Made by a program: the position numbers and the translations under genes. Positions 1 through 8,794 of a stretch of 64,000 nucleotides of DNA are shown here, piece after piece. The number at the start of each line of letters is the position of its first letter. The stretch's first letter is position 1. The notes under the pieces are model-generated. The model was not told the origin of the DNA. It saw only the letters and a program-made list of their open reading frames with translations, and searched no databases. Source of the stretch: Bog-473 sp963742035 (GTDB lineage: Bacteria; Actinomycetota; Acidimicrobiia; Acidimicrobiales; RAAP-2); assembly GCA_963742035.1 (NCBI GenBank), contig CAVUKH010000013.1, forward strand, positions 124,001-188,000. The letters run 5' to 3'.

Positions 1-918
1 CGGGAACAAGGGGAGCGGTGGGTCGACTACAACGGTCCGGTCTCACCGCAGCTGGTCGACGCGGTCGTCGCGTCGGACGCCGACGTCGTCGCCTTCTCCC
101 CCTACCTCTACCACCCGACGGTGGCGACGATCGGCAAGGTGCGCGTGCCGGCGGTGTTCCACCCGGCGGCCCACGACGAGCCGGCCCTCTACCTGCCTGT
201 CTTCCGGGGCACCTTCGGGGACGCGGACGCCTTCTGTTTCTACACGGCCTCGGAGCGCACGCTCGTGGAGCGGATGTACCGGATGGCGGAACGGCCCCAG
301 ATAGTGCTCGGCCTCGGTGTGGGGGAGTCCGAAGCGGCCGGCCGCCCGGGCCGTGAGCTGCTCGGGCTCGGCGACCGCCCGTACATCGTCAGCGTCGGGC
401 GGGTGGACGAGCACAAGGGCTCCAAAATGCTCGCCTCCTACTTCGCGACGTACAAGGAGCGGCATCCCGGACCGTTGGCCCTGGCGCTGGTCGGGCCGGT
501 CTCCTACGAGCTGCCGCCGCACCCCGACATTGTGGTGTCGGGTGCGGTCAGCGAACCCGACAAGTGGGACATCATGCGTGACGCTCTCGTGTCGGTCTCG
601 CCGTCCGCTCTCGAGTCTTTCTCACTGGTGGTGATTGAGGCCTGGGTCGAGCGACTGCCCGTCCTCGTCAACGGCTCGTGCGGGCCGACCCGGGAGCACT
701 GCGAGCGCTCGGGCGGCGGATTGTGGTTCACCTCCTATCCTCAGTTCGAGGCCGCGCTCGGACGGCTCGTGACCGATGCCGACCTGCGGGCCGAGCTGGG
801 GCGGCGTGGGCGGGTCTTCGTCGACCGGCACTTCCGCTGGCCGGTGCTGGTCGCGCGCTACGACGAGTTCCTCGGCACGGTGGTGGCCCGAGGCCGGGGG
901 ACGCCCGGCCTCTTCTGA
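1..918 (+). CDS. GT4-type glycosyltransferase, 5' end cut by window
   Basis: The frame is open from base 1, so the start lies outside the window and about 305 residues are visible. The visible part is mostly the C-terminal nucleotide-sugar-binding domain of a GT-B enzyme. There is a nucleotide-binding loop YIVSVGRVDEHKG at about residues 128-140 of the fragment. The family's donor-binding region follows as ESFSLVVIEAW at about residue 205, with an acidic residue on each side as in the E-x7-E motif. It should transfer a sugar from an NDP-sugar to an acceptor at the cytoplasmic face of the membrane; donor and acceptor cannot be told. Three more glycosyltransferases lie within 8 kb, so a surface polysaccharide or glycolipid locus is likely. 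Confidence 0.85.
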   Translation, partial: REQGERWVDYNGPVSPQLVDAVVASDADVVAFSPYLYHPTVATIGKVRVPAVFHPAAHDEPALYLPVFRGTFGDADAFCFYTASERTLVERMYRMAERPQIVLGLGVGESEAAGRPGRELLGLGDRPYIVSVGRVDEHKGSKMLASYFATYKERHPGPLALALVGPVSYELPPHPDIVVSGAVSEPDKWDIMRDALVSVSPSALESFSLVVIEAWVERLPVLVNGSCGPTREHCERSGGGLWFTSYPQFEAALGRLVTDADLRAELGRRGRVFVDRHFRWPVLVARYDEFLGTVVARGRGTPGLF

Positions 919-940
919 GCCCGGTCCCGCCGGGGTCGGA

Positions 941-1843
941 TCAGGAGACGGGCCGACCCACCACTGTGTACATGCGCTGCTCAATGGCATCGCTGCCGAT
1001 GTCATGGGCCAGATGGTGGCGCTGCGCGTGCATGGTGGTCTCGGTCTGCCCGAAGCCGAGTCGGGCCAGCATGGAGACGACGGCGCCGGGGTAGATCGAC
1101 CACCAGTTGGTCAGGTGGTGCTCGGCCGAGGGGGAGAAGCGCATGATGTTGGTCTCGGGTGGGTCCAGGTCGTCCTGCAGCGGCTCCGTGACGATCATGG
1201 CCTCCGTCGTTCGTTGCGCCGCCTGCGACAGCGCGCCCCACGGCTCGCGCAGGTGCAGAAGGATGGCCCCGACCACGGTGACGTCGAACGTGCCGAGGTC
1301 AGCCGGCATGTCGTAGATGTTCCCCTGCACGAATGTGGCTGACGAGCCCAGGGTGCGGTGCAGGTACCACCAGGCGTCGTGATTGCGGTCGATGGTCTCC
1401 TGCATCGTCTGCAACCGTGCCTGGTAGAGGTCCTCGCCCTTGACCGGAAGCGTGTCGATGGACACGTCGAACCCGGCCTCGAAGGAGACCACCTCGGCAC
1501 CCATGCGCTCCATGTAGAAGGTGAGGGCACCGGTGGCCGGTCCGAGCTCCAACACGCGCTTGCCGGCCAGGTCCATGCCACCGAGGTACTCGGACTCGTG
1601 TCCCCGCAGGTCCCACACGCCCGGGAGGACCCGGCCATCGGGTAGCTCGAAGGCGTGGTACCAGACGAAGTCGGTGAGGTCGGCCCCCTCGCGCCGTTTC
1701 GACATCGCCGCCTGAAAGGCCGGGTCGAGCTGGCCCAGGTAGCCGCGCGGTGGATAGGAGGGGAGCAAGGGACCGCGGGGGGCCGCCGCGGTGGGGGCGG
1801 GCGAGCCGGAGGGCCCACCCTCGGTGTCACGTCGCCGGAACAT
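941..1843 (-). CDS. Class I SAM-dependent methyltransferase
   Basis: 300 residues. SAM-binding motif I is seen as VLELGPATGALTFYMERMG at about residues 95-113, followed by an acidic strand end (VVSFEAG) expected to hold the ribose hydroxyls. A post-motif segment, FDVTVVGAILLHLREP, matches motif II/III of the DUF1698/CmoB-like branch. The first 30 residues are Pro/Ala-rich and probably disordered. It is convergent with the glycosyltransferase to its left, only 22 bp away, and it sits in the glycan cluster. A sugar- or lipid-methylating role is therefore reasonable, but the substrate is unknown. Confidence 0.8.
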   Translation of the reverse strand: MFRRRDTEGGPSGSPAPTAAAPRGPLLPSYPPRGYLGQLDPAFQAAMSKRREGADLTDFVWYHAFELPDGRVLPGVWDLRGHESEYLGGMDLAGKRVLELGPATGALTFYMERMGAEVVSFEAGFDVSIDTLPVKGEDLYQARLQTMQETIDRNHDAWWYLHRTLGSSATFVQGNIYDMPADLGTFDVTVVGAILLHLREPWGALSQAAQRTTEAMIVTEPLQDDLDPPETNIMRFSPSAEHHLTNWWSIYPGAVVSMLARLGFGQTETTMHAQRHHLAHDIGSDAIEQRMYTVVGRPVS

Positions 1844-1906
1844 GGCCCGTCACTCTAGGCCAGCGACCCGCACCGTCTCGGTGGTGCGGCACGGCGGGGC
1901 CGGGTC

Positions 1907-4249
1907 CTAGAACCCGTCCATCCCCACCATGGGTTTGTTCAGATGCTGCCCGCCCATTGAACCGCGGAACGGTGCATCGCCGTAACTGAAGATGCCGCCG
2001 TCGGACGCCACGAACCAGTAGCCCTGCCCGTCACTGGTGGACTGCATCGCCACCACCGGTTGGTTGAGGCGGATGGAGCCGGTGGAGCCGTAGAACGGTG
2101 CTCCGAAGGCGAAGATGCCGCCGTCCGACCCCACGAGCCAGTAGCCACCGCTCACCGGATCGGGTGTGATGCCCACAATGACGGCATTGAGATGGAGCCC
2201 GAGGGAGGGGATGTCGCCGTCCGGCGTGGCGTCCCCGTAGGAGAACACCCGGCCCGTCGTGCTCACCTCCCAGTAGCCGCCGCCGTCAGGGGTGGCCGCC
2301 ATCCCGACGATGTCCTGCTTGGGCACGGACGCGGCGGAGCCGTAGAACTGGGCATCGCCGTAGGAGAAGATGCCGCCATCCGAGGCCACCAGCCAGTACC
2401 CTCTGCCGTCAGGGGTGGCCGCCATGCCCACGACGGGTGCGTTGAGCGCGAGGGACCCGGTCGAGCCGTAGAAGCCGGCGTCGCCGTACGAGAACACTCC
2501 TCCGTCCGACGCGACCAGCCAGTAGCCCCCTTGGCCGGGGACCGCCGCCATGCCCACGACCGGCTTGTTGAGCGCGATGCTCCCCGTGCTCCCGCAGAAG
2601 TCCTGCCCGAAGGCGAAGATCCCGCCGTCGGAGGCCACGGTGAGGTACCCGTTCTGCGCCGCCGCGGGCCGATGGCACGCCCCCAGGGCGTTGCCGCCAC
2701 CGACGAATCCGGTCAGCGTCGCGTCATGGTGGAACTGCGGCCACCCGCCTGCCGCATCGGCATCGGCCGCCGACGATCCCTGGACCTCGAAGTGCTGCAC
2801 AATGCCCTGCACGTAGTTGGCGCCGTTGGGCTGGAAGTACCCGGCAACGGTGATCCCGATGGACCCGTCGGGATCGGGCGTGACCAGTGGCGCGTTCTGG
2901 AAGCCGTAGGTGGCTCCCGAGGGGAGGACGCCGCCGCTGCTCGTGCCGTCGTCGACGTGGGCCACCTGCAACCCGCTGGGGCCGTCGAGGATGAAGAGAC
3001 CCTGCGTGGTCGGCACGATCACGTCCTGGGCACCGCTGCCCGAGAGGTCGGCCGTGGTGACCGAGCCCAGGACCTCTCCGGGCACCTGGACCTGCCAGAT
3101 CGTCTGCCCCGTGGCGGCGTTGAGCGCGTACACCCCGCCGCCGCCGGTGCCCTCGACCACGGCGAGCTGCCCGTTGCCCTGCACGTCGGCCAGCGCTGGG
3201 CTGCCTCCCGTCGACCCGTTGAGGGTGTCGCTCCATACCTGGTGGCACTTGGTGTCGAAGACCTTGACCGTGTTCTCGTCGCCGGCGCCCGGGTAGAAGG
3301 TGCCGGTGCCGGTGGCGATGCCGTAGGCGCCGCCGGGCAGGATGGGTCCGACGGCGGGGGAGGAGTCGACCTCCTCGTTCGTGTTGGCGCTGCAGATCAG
3401 TCCACCGTGGTCGTTGTAGATCCGGACATGCCCGCCGTTGGAGTAGTGCGTCCCGAGCGCGAACCCCTGCGACGACGCGCCGCCGACGGCGAAGTCGTCC
3501 GAGCCGGTCCCGTAGAAGTCGCCCGCGGCGGCGGTGGAGAACACGCTGTCGGCGGAGAACTGCGGCCACCCCGCGGCCGGCGCGCCGTTCGCGCTGTCGA
3601 GGCCGTACGTCATTTGGCCCAGCGAGCCGCCTTCGACGAGCGAGCCGCCGTTGGCGATCGGCAGCGATGCCTGCACGCCGCCGTCGGGCGCGTCGTCGGA
3701 GGCCGGGTTGGTGACGACCTGGTTCCAGGCCTCCGTCCCGTTCGACGAGTACGCGTAGTAGCCACCGTCCACCGGCGCGGCCGCGTTCCCGGCGCCGAAG
3801 TAAAGGTCGCCGTTGGCGACCGAGGCGGTCGAGTCGACGGGTGGGCTTCCCGGGACCTCGACACCGTTGACACCCGTCGCCGGCGTGCCACCGGATGGGC
3901 TGCTCAGGCAGCCCTGGCCCGAGCCGACGTTGCTGCCCGTCCCGCTGCCCCATCCCGGCAGCACCGCGCCGGTCTGCAGATCGAGACCGTACAGGTCGCC
4001 CTCGCGGTCACCGACTTCGACGCCGGGAGTCCCGGCGTCGTCGAACGCCACCGGTGATGCCTCCGCGACGCCGCACGGCGCATCGTCGAGGATGGTGCCC
4101 CTTCCGCCGTTCCACGTCTCGGAAAGGGACAGTGGAGCGGGTGCGCCGGACACGTTCTGTGGCGTGACGGCCACCATGACGACGCAAGTCCCCGTCACGG
4201 CGACGGCGGCAAGGATGCATCGGGTCGCCAAGCTGCGCGTGCTCTTCAC
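1907..4249 (-). CDS. Secreted beta-propeller protein with C-terminal GGYW/DGGIFSFGDA repeats
   Basis: 780 residues, GTG start, with AGGAGAG about 12 bp upstream. An N-terminal signal peptide is visible (KSTRS, then a hydrophobic stretch ending near VSGAPA at about residue 36), so the protein is exported. Residues of about 40-510 hold VCBS/PQQ-like propeller blades (ADVQGNGQLAVVEGTG, TADLSGSGAQDVIVP). From about 520 to the end there are six units of about 45 residues built on GGYWLVASDGGIFSYGDA-FYGSTGS-LN-PVVGMAA. The same repeat ends the SpoIID-like protein at 8,795. The repeat is known as a surface or secreted module in Acidimicrobiia-like genomes; its ligand is not known. No catalytic motif is seen, and a structural or adhesive role is the simplest reading. 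Confidence 0.8.
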   Translation of the reverse strand: MKSTRSLATRCILAAVAVTGTCVVMVAVTPQNVSGAPAPLSLSETWNGGRGTILDDAPCGVAEASPVAFDDAGTPGVEVGDREGDLYGLDLQTGAVLPGWGSGTGSNVGSGQGCLSSPSGGTPATGVNGVEVPGSPPVDSTASVANGDLYFGAGNAAAPVDGGYYAYSSNGTEAWNQVVTNPASDDAPDGGVQASLPIANGGSLVEGGSLGQMTYGLDSANGAPAAGWPQFSADSVFSTAAAGDFYGTGSDDFAVGGASSQGFALGTHYSNGGHVRIYNDHGGLICSANTNEEVDSSPAVGPILPGGAYGIATGTGTFYPGAGDENTVKVFDTKCHQVWSDTLNGSTGGSPALADVQGNGQLAVVEGTGGGGVYALNAATGQTIWQVQVPGEVLGSVTTADLSGSGAQDVIVPTTQGLFILDGPSGLQVAHVDDGTSSGGVLPSGATYGFQNAPLVTPDPDGSIGITVAGYFQPNGANYVQGIVQHFEVQGSSAADADAAGGWPQFHHDATLTGFVGGGNALGACHRPAAAQNGYLTVASDGGIFAFGQDFCGSTGSIALNKPVVGMAAVPGQGGYWLVASDGGVFSYGDAGFYGSTGSLALNAPVVGMAATPDGRGYWLVASDGGIFSYGDAQFYGSAASVPKQDIVGMAATPDGGGYWEVSTTGRVFSYGDATPDGDIPSLGLHLNAVIVGITPDPVSGGYWLVGSDGGIFAFGAPFYGSTGSIRLNQPVVAMQSTSDGQGYWFVASDGGIFSYGDAPFRGSMGGQHLNKPMVGMDGF

Positions 4250-4366
4250 GTTGCTCTGACTCTCCTACTTTCCTAACGCCAAGCGTCAGAAGGTAGTCCT
4301 TCGCGACGACCCCGAAAACCGCAGGAGTCCGAAGAGGAAGGGGCATCGCCAGTAGCATCGAGCGCC

Positions 4367-5362
4367 ATGTCCGCCGGTCTTCCTCCAACGGGCGCTGGGG
4401 ATCAGTCGGGTGACCTGGGCGAGGCCGCGGATCCGAGCCCGGCGGACCAGGCCCGGGCCGCCGAGGCGCTGCACGAGGCCTTCACGCGATTGTCACCGCA
4501 GGGCAGCGACGCCTGGAACTTCTTGGCGGCGTTCACGCACCTGGGCGATCGCTATGGTCCCTACCACCCGGGTGCCTCGGCCCTCTCCGACGCCGTGGCA
4601 CAGAGCCGTGGCGATGCCCGGCGGACGGGACCACTGGACCGACTGCGCCCGAGAAGGGACCGAACCGGGCGGGTGCCGGAAGGTGAGAGGAGCGATCTCG
4701 AAGAGGCGATGGGTCACGTCGTCGAGGCCTTCCGGTTCCTGTCGGCGCGCGTCGAGACACTGGAGGCGAGGCTCGCCGCGCAGGACAGCCCGGTCGACGG
4801 TCCGGCCTGGCTCGTTCCGGCGCGGGAGCTGGGCCCGCTGGCCGGGCCCGTGGCGGCTCACGTGGTGGCCCGCACGCCGGGCGGGGTGATCGTCCATGCG
4901 GACTGTGGCGACGGGGACCTCCTGCACGCGTTGCGCGACCGTGGTGCGGAGGCCCACGGCGTGGAGCCGCGGGGCGCGCTGGCGCTGCGCGCCATTGAAC
5001 ACGGATGCTCGGTGACCATCGCCGAGGCGTCGGAGCACGTGGCGTCTCGAGCCGACGGCGCCACGGGGGGGATCGTGTTGAGCGGTGTGGTCGACCGCAT
5101 GCCGCTGCACGCGTTGCTCCCGCTGCTGGCGCAGTGCCGGCGGGCGCTCCGACGCGGAGCGCCACTCGTCGTGATTGCGGAGCCCATCGCGTCGCTCGAC
5201 GCACGTGAGGCTCCCGCACTCGATCTCATTGAGGGTCGCCCGCTCCACGAGGCCACGTGGGAGATGGTGTTGCAGCGCGCCGGGTTCGTCGAGGTGGTGC
5301 CGCTGCCCGATGGGAGCGGGGAAGACCGGCGCATCGGCCTGTCGGCCCTCACGCCCCCGTGA
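4367..5362 (+). CDS. Methyltransferase-like protein with N-terminal coiled coil
   Basis: 331 residues, ATG start. Residues 1-90 are low complexity. Residues of about 108-137 are a likely coiled coil (HVVEAFRFLSARVETLEARL). From about 165 a Rossmann-type methyltransferase fold begins, with the glycine loop VIVHADCGDGDLLHAL in place of the usual ExGxGxG, and an acidic residue in GVEPRG. The stop codon overlaps the GTG start of the next glycosyltransferase (GTGA), so the two are translationally coupled and probably act on the same glycan. The methyltransferase assignment rests on fold-like motifs and is less certain than for the gene at 941. It could be a degenerate, non-catalytic relative. Confidence 0.65.
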   Translation: MSAGLPPTGAGDQSGDLGEAADPSPADQARAAEALHEAFTRLSPQGSDAWNFLAAFTHLGDRYGPYHPGASALSDAVAQSRGDARRTGPLDRLRPRRDRTGRVPEGERSDLEEAMGHVVEAFRFLSARVETLEARLAAQDSPVDGPAWLVPARELGPLAGPVAAHVVARTPGGVIVHADCGDGDLLHALRDRGAEAHGVEPRGALALRAIEHGCSVTIAEASEHVASRADGATGGIVLSGVVDRMPLHALLPLLAQCRRALRRGAPLVVIAEPIASLDAREAPALDLIEGRPLHEATWEMVLQRAGFVEVVPLPDGSGEDRRIGLSALTPP

Positions 5363-6435
5363 GCGGCATCCACCACTTCGTCCCCGTTCTGCACCGAGGT
5401 GACGCAGTCGGCCGCCACACCCTGCGGCTGCGCGACGTCACCCGCCGCCGCGGCGTGCGATCGGAGATCTTCGTCGACACGGTGGATGACGACACAGCGG
5501 GCGAGACGGTGCCCGTCCTCTCCTATCCCGACAGGGCAGAGCCGGGCGACGTGGTCGTGTACCAGTTCGCCACTGCTTCGGCCATGGCCCCGTGGTTGGC
5601 CGGCCGGCCCGAGACCCTGGTGGTCAACTACCACAACGTCACGCCGCCCGAGCTGATGGCGCCGTGGGACAACCACCTCGCGCTGGGACAGCTGCGGGCC
5701 CAGGGCGACCTGCGTCTGCTCGCACCCCGCGCCGCGCTGGCCGTGGCCGACTCCGCCTACAACGAGGGCCACCTGGCCTCCGCCGGGTTCGCGAGGACGG
5801 CCGTCGTCCCTCCCTCGGCCGCCATCGATGCTGTGGTCACCGCTCCGCCGCCCGCGCCGGTTCTCGCTCACGGGCCGCGCTGGTTGGCGGTCGGACGCGT
5901 GTCGCCCAGCAAGGCGCTCGAGAGCACCGTCGCCGCGCTCGCCGTGGCCCGGGCTCACGGCGATCCCGATGCGACGCTCCGGCTGATCGGCAAGCCGGCC
6001 ACCGACTCCTATGTGGCGGCGCTCCACCGGTACGTGGCCGACCTCGGGTTGGCCGGCGCCGTCGAGTTCGCCGGCCATGCCAGCGACGGCGCCGTGGCGT
6101 CGGCCTATGCGAGCGCCGATGTGCTGGTCGTGACGTCCGAGCACGAGGGCTTCTGTGTGCCCGTCGTCGAGGCCATGGCGGCGGGCGTTCCGGTCGTGGC
6201 GTTCGATCAGGGCGCGCTGCCCGAGGTCCTGGGCGGGTCCGGCGTTCTCGTCTCGGACAAGGATCCGTACGCGCTGGCTGCGGCCGTCGCCGCGGTGCTC
6301 CACGACGCCCGCCGCCGTGACGACCTGATCGCGGCGGGCCGCCAGCGGACGGCGGCGCTCGATCTCGGTTCGGCCGCCGACCGCTTCGTGGACCTGCTGG
6401 TCCCCCTGGCCACGCCCGCCCCCATGCCGTCGTGA
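5359..6435 (+). CDS. GT4 glycosyltransferase (paralogue 1 of 3)
   Basis: 358 residues from a GTG at 5,359 that overlaps the upstream TGA by four bases. Longer starts would run into the methyltransferase gene. The protein opens with IHHFVPVLHRGDAVGRHTLR, which is nearly repeated in the next gene. The C-terminal domain has WLAVGRVSPSKALES at about 175-189, and VVTSEHEGFCVPVVEAMA at about 256-273, which contains the two acidic residues of the GT4 E-x7-E motif, with a following G-x-P-V pair. It probably transfers a sugar to a lipid- or protein-linked acceptor on the cytoplasmic side. It is part of a three-gene translationally coupled unit with 4,367 and 6,432. Confidence 0.88.
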   Translation: MSGIHHFVPVLHRGDAVGRHTLRLRDVTRRRGVRSEIFVDTVDDDTAGETVPVLSYPDRAEPGDVVVYQFATASAMAPWLAGRPETLVVNYHNVTPPELMAPWDNHLALGQLRAQGDLRLLAPRAALAVADSAYNEGHLASAGFARTAVVPPSAAIDAVVTAPPPAPVLAHGPRWLAVGRVSPSKALESTVAALAVARAHGDPDATLRLIGKPATDSYVAALHRYVADLGLAGAVEFAGHASDGAVASAYASADVLVVTSEHEGFCVPVVEAMAAGVPVVAFDQGALPEVLGGSGVLVSDKDPYALAAAVAAVLHDARRRDDLIAAGRQRTAALDLGSAADRFVDLLVPLATPAPMPS

Positions 6436-7511
6436 AAGGCATTCACCAGTTCGTCCCGATGCTCCACCGCGCCGACGCGGTCGGACGGCACACCCTGCGC
6501 CTGCGGGACGTCCTGGCGGAGCGAGGCGTGTCGTCCCACATTTACGTGGAGATGGACGACCCGGCAACGGCGTCCGAGACCCGTCCGTTCGCTCGGTACG
6601 CGGAAGAGGCCCAGGCCGGGGACGTGCTGGTCTACCAGTGCGCCACCGCCTCGGCCATCGGCCCCTGGCTCGGTGCACGCGCGGAAACTCTCGTCGTGAA
6701 CTACCACAACGTCACGCCCCCCGAGTACTACGCGCCCTGGGACAACGGCATGGCGCGGCACCAGCTCCTGGCCCAGATCCAACTGCGGGAGCTGGCGCCG
6801 CGCGCCGCGCTCGGCCTGGCCGTGTCCGCCTTCAACGAGACGGAGTTGCGCCAGGCCGGGTTCCGACGCACCGCCGTCGTGCCTCCCGCCGCCGCGGCCC
6901 CCACGGACCAGCACGCGGGGGCGGCGGCGGCCCGCCGGGCCACACATCCGGCCGGGTCGGGTGCGCGCTGGATCAGCGTGGGGCGGCTGGCCCCGAACAA
7001 GGCGATCGAATGGGCCGTCATGGCGCTCCTGGTGGCCCGGGCGCACGGCGACCCGGCGGCGACGCTGCAGCTGGTGGGACGCCCCGTCGTCCCTTCGTAC
7101 ACGAGCGCGCTCCACCGTTTCGTCGACGACATGGGCCTGCACGACGCCGTGGTGTTCCGCGGCGCGCTCAGCGACGGGGGGCTGGCCGCCGCGGTGGCCG
7201 AGGCCGACGTCTTCGTGCTGACGTCACGCCACGAGGGATTCGGCGTGCCCGTCATGGAGTCGATGGCACTGGGGGTACCCGTCGTCGCCAACGAGGCCGG
7301 CGCCCTGACCGAGGTCGTGGGCGACGGCGGTCTGCTGGTGGACGCCAGCGACCCCTACGCGGTCGCCGAGGCCGTGTCGCGCCTGCAGGGCGACGCGGCG
7401 CTTCGTGCGATGTTGGCCGGTGCCGCGCGGCGTCGCATCGACGCGCTCGATCTTGCCGGGGCGGGTGACCGTGCGGTGGACCTCATCGCCGCGCTCTCCA
7501 CTCGCTCCTGA
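6432..7511 (+). CDS. GT4 glycosyltransferase (paralogue 2 of 3)
   Basis: 359 residues. The GTG start overlaps the previous stop (GTGA). It is clearly paralogous to the gene before it: IHQFVPMLHRADAVGRHTLR at the N terminus, and the same VVNYHNVTPPE segment that marks the acceptor-side domain. The donor-side motifs are WISVGRLAPNKAIEW and VLTSRHEGFGVPVMESMA, the latter carrying the E-x7-E pair. The tandem, coupled arrangement suggests successive additions of similar sugars, or heteromeric use on one glycan. This is an inference; the sugars are unknown. Confidence 0.88.
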   Translation: MKGIHQFVPMLHRADAVGRHTLRLRDVLAERGVSSHIYVEMDDPATASETRPFARYAEEAQAGDVLVYQCATASAIGPWLGARAETLVVNYHNVTPPEYYAPWDNGMARHQLLAQIQLRELAPRAALGLAVSAFNETELRQAGFRRTAVVPPAAAAPTDQHAGAAAARRATHPAGSGARWISVGRLAPNKAIEWAVMALLVARAHGDPAATLQLVGRPVVPSYTSALHRFVDDMGLHDAVVFRGALSDGGLAAAVAEADVFVLTSRHEGFGVPVMESMALGVPVVANEAGALTEVVGDGGLLVDASDPYAVAEAVSRLQGDAALRAMLAGAARRRIDALDLAGAGDRAVDLIAALSTRS

Positions 7512-7621
7512 GCGCCAGCGCCCTGACCCCCGCACGTCCGAAGAGCCACCGCACGGGGTTGCAGTTCCACCCAGAGCTCCCCACTTCGACCGTGGGAGCC
7601 GCCGGAGCCCACGCAAGGAAA

Positions 7622-8704
7622 TCAGCCGACGCCGACGGCCTGCTGCACCAGGGTGACGAAGCGGCGGGTCGAGGCGCCGAGGTCGAAGCCACCGGCACGC
7701 TCCCGCCCGGCGGCCGCCAGGACCCCGTGCAGCACAGGGTCCCGCAGCACACGCGCGACGGCGGCGGCGAACGGCACGGCCGACTTGTCGGGCAGGACCA
7801 GTCCGGCGCCGCCGACCGTCTCGGGCACCGCGGTGACCCCGTAGGCGACGATCGGGACGCCGTGGCCCATGGCCTCGGCCAGGGGCACGCAGAACCCCTC
7901 GTGGTCGGAGGCCAGCACGAAGACGTCGGCCGCCCGGAAGTAGGCCTCGAGCTCCGCCCCGCTGACCGAGCCCGTGAGGTTGACGACGTCGGACAGCCCC
8001 AGGTCGTCGATGAAGGACCGCAATGCTGGCTCGTACGTCTCCCCGAGGGGCGAGCCGACGAGGTGCAGGCGGGCCGCCGGGTCGTCGGTGCGCCGGAGGA
8101 CGTCGAGCATCTTCACGAGATCGTGCGGCGCCTTGTGCGGTGAGATCTTTCCGACGTAGAGCAGGTCCGCCCCGCCGTCGCGCCTTTTGCGGCGCGCCAG
8201 GGCGTCGGCCAACTCACGATCGGGCTCGTCGCTCTTGGACTGCATGTCGATGAGCAAGGGGACGACGGCGGTCCCCTCGTACCCCAGCGTGCGCAGCTCG
8301 GACTCGTTGAAGGCGGAGTCGGCGACGGCGAACCGGCTCTGCGGTGCCAGGCGCGCCAGCTGCGTCCGGCCCAGCGCGACCTCGTAGGCGACGGCGGGCT
8401 CCCAGTCGCGCAGCAGATCAGCCGGGGTGATGTTGTGGTAGTTCACCAGCTTGGGCTCGGCGCGCGCCGCGAGGATGTCGTACACGGGGCTCCCGATGGA
8501 CGCCTGATAGAGCAGCCAGCGGTCACGGCCGGCCCGACCGAGCTCGATGACCGGCTTGCCCTCGGCCTGGACGTCCTGGGTGTAGCTGCCGTAGAAGATG
8601 TCGGAATCGATGCCGGCCGCGCGCAACCCGTCACGCAGGTGCAGGGTGTGCACGCCGATGGCGTCGCGGCTGGCGAGGGACGGAATGACCTGGTCGACCC
8701 GCAC
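7622..8704 (-). CDS. GT4 glycosyltransferase (paralogue 3 of 3)
   Basis: 360 residues on the opposite strand, convergent with the pair at 5,359-7,511. It shares their architecture: VDQVIPSLASRDAIGVHTLH at the N terminus, VNYHNITPADLL in the acceptor domain, LLYVGKISPHKAPHD in the donor domain, and VLASDHEGFCVPLAEAMGHG with both glutamates of the GT4 signature. A full-length, intact member of the family. It is probably involved in the same surface glycan as its neighbours, but transcribed separately. Confidence 0.88.
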   Translation of the reverse strand: MRVDQVIPSLASRDAIGVHTLHLRDGLRAAGIDSDIFYGSYTQDVQAEGKPVIELGRAGRDRWLLYQASIGSPVYDILAARAEPKLVNYHNITPADLLRDWEPAVAYEVALGRTQLARLAPQSRFAVADSAFNESELRTLGYEGTAVVPLLIDMQSKSDEPDRELADALARRKRRDGGADLLYVGKISPHKAPHDLVKMLDVLRRTDDPAARLHLVGSPLGETYEPALRSFIDDLGLSDVVNLTGSVSGAELEAYFRAADVFVLASDHEGFCVPLAEAMGHGVPIVAYGVTAVPETVGGAGLVLPDKSAVPFAAAVARVLRDPVLHGVLAAAGRERAGGFDLGASTRRFVTLVQQAVGVG

Positions 8705-8794
8705 GGCCGTGCAGTGTACCGGCGTCGCCGTGCACGCCGATTGCCGCTGCTATGCACCAAATAGGCGGTGGTGCGCCGGTAGCCTGGTCACATC

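Noticed and set aside
2060..4057. 665-codon open frame antisense to the propeller protein
   Set aside because: Arg/Val/Gly/Glu-rich translation without motifs; the opposite strand encodes a clear signal peptide, blades and repeats. A high-GC shadow frame.
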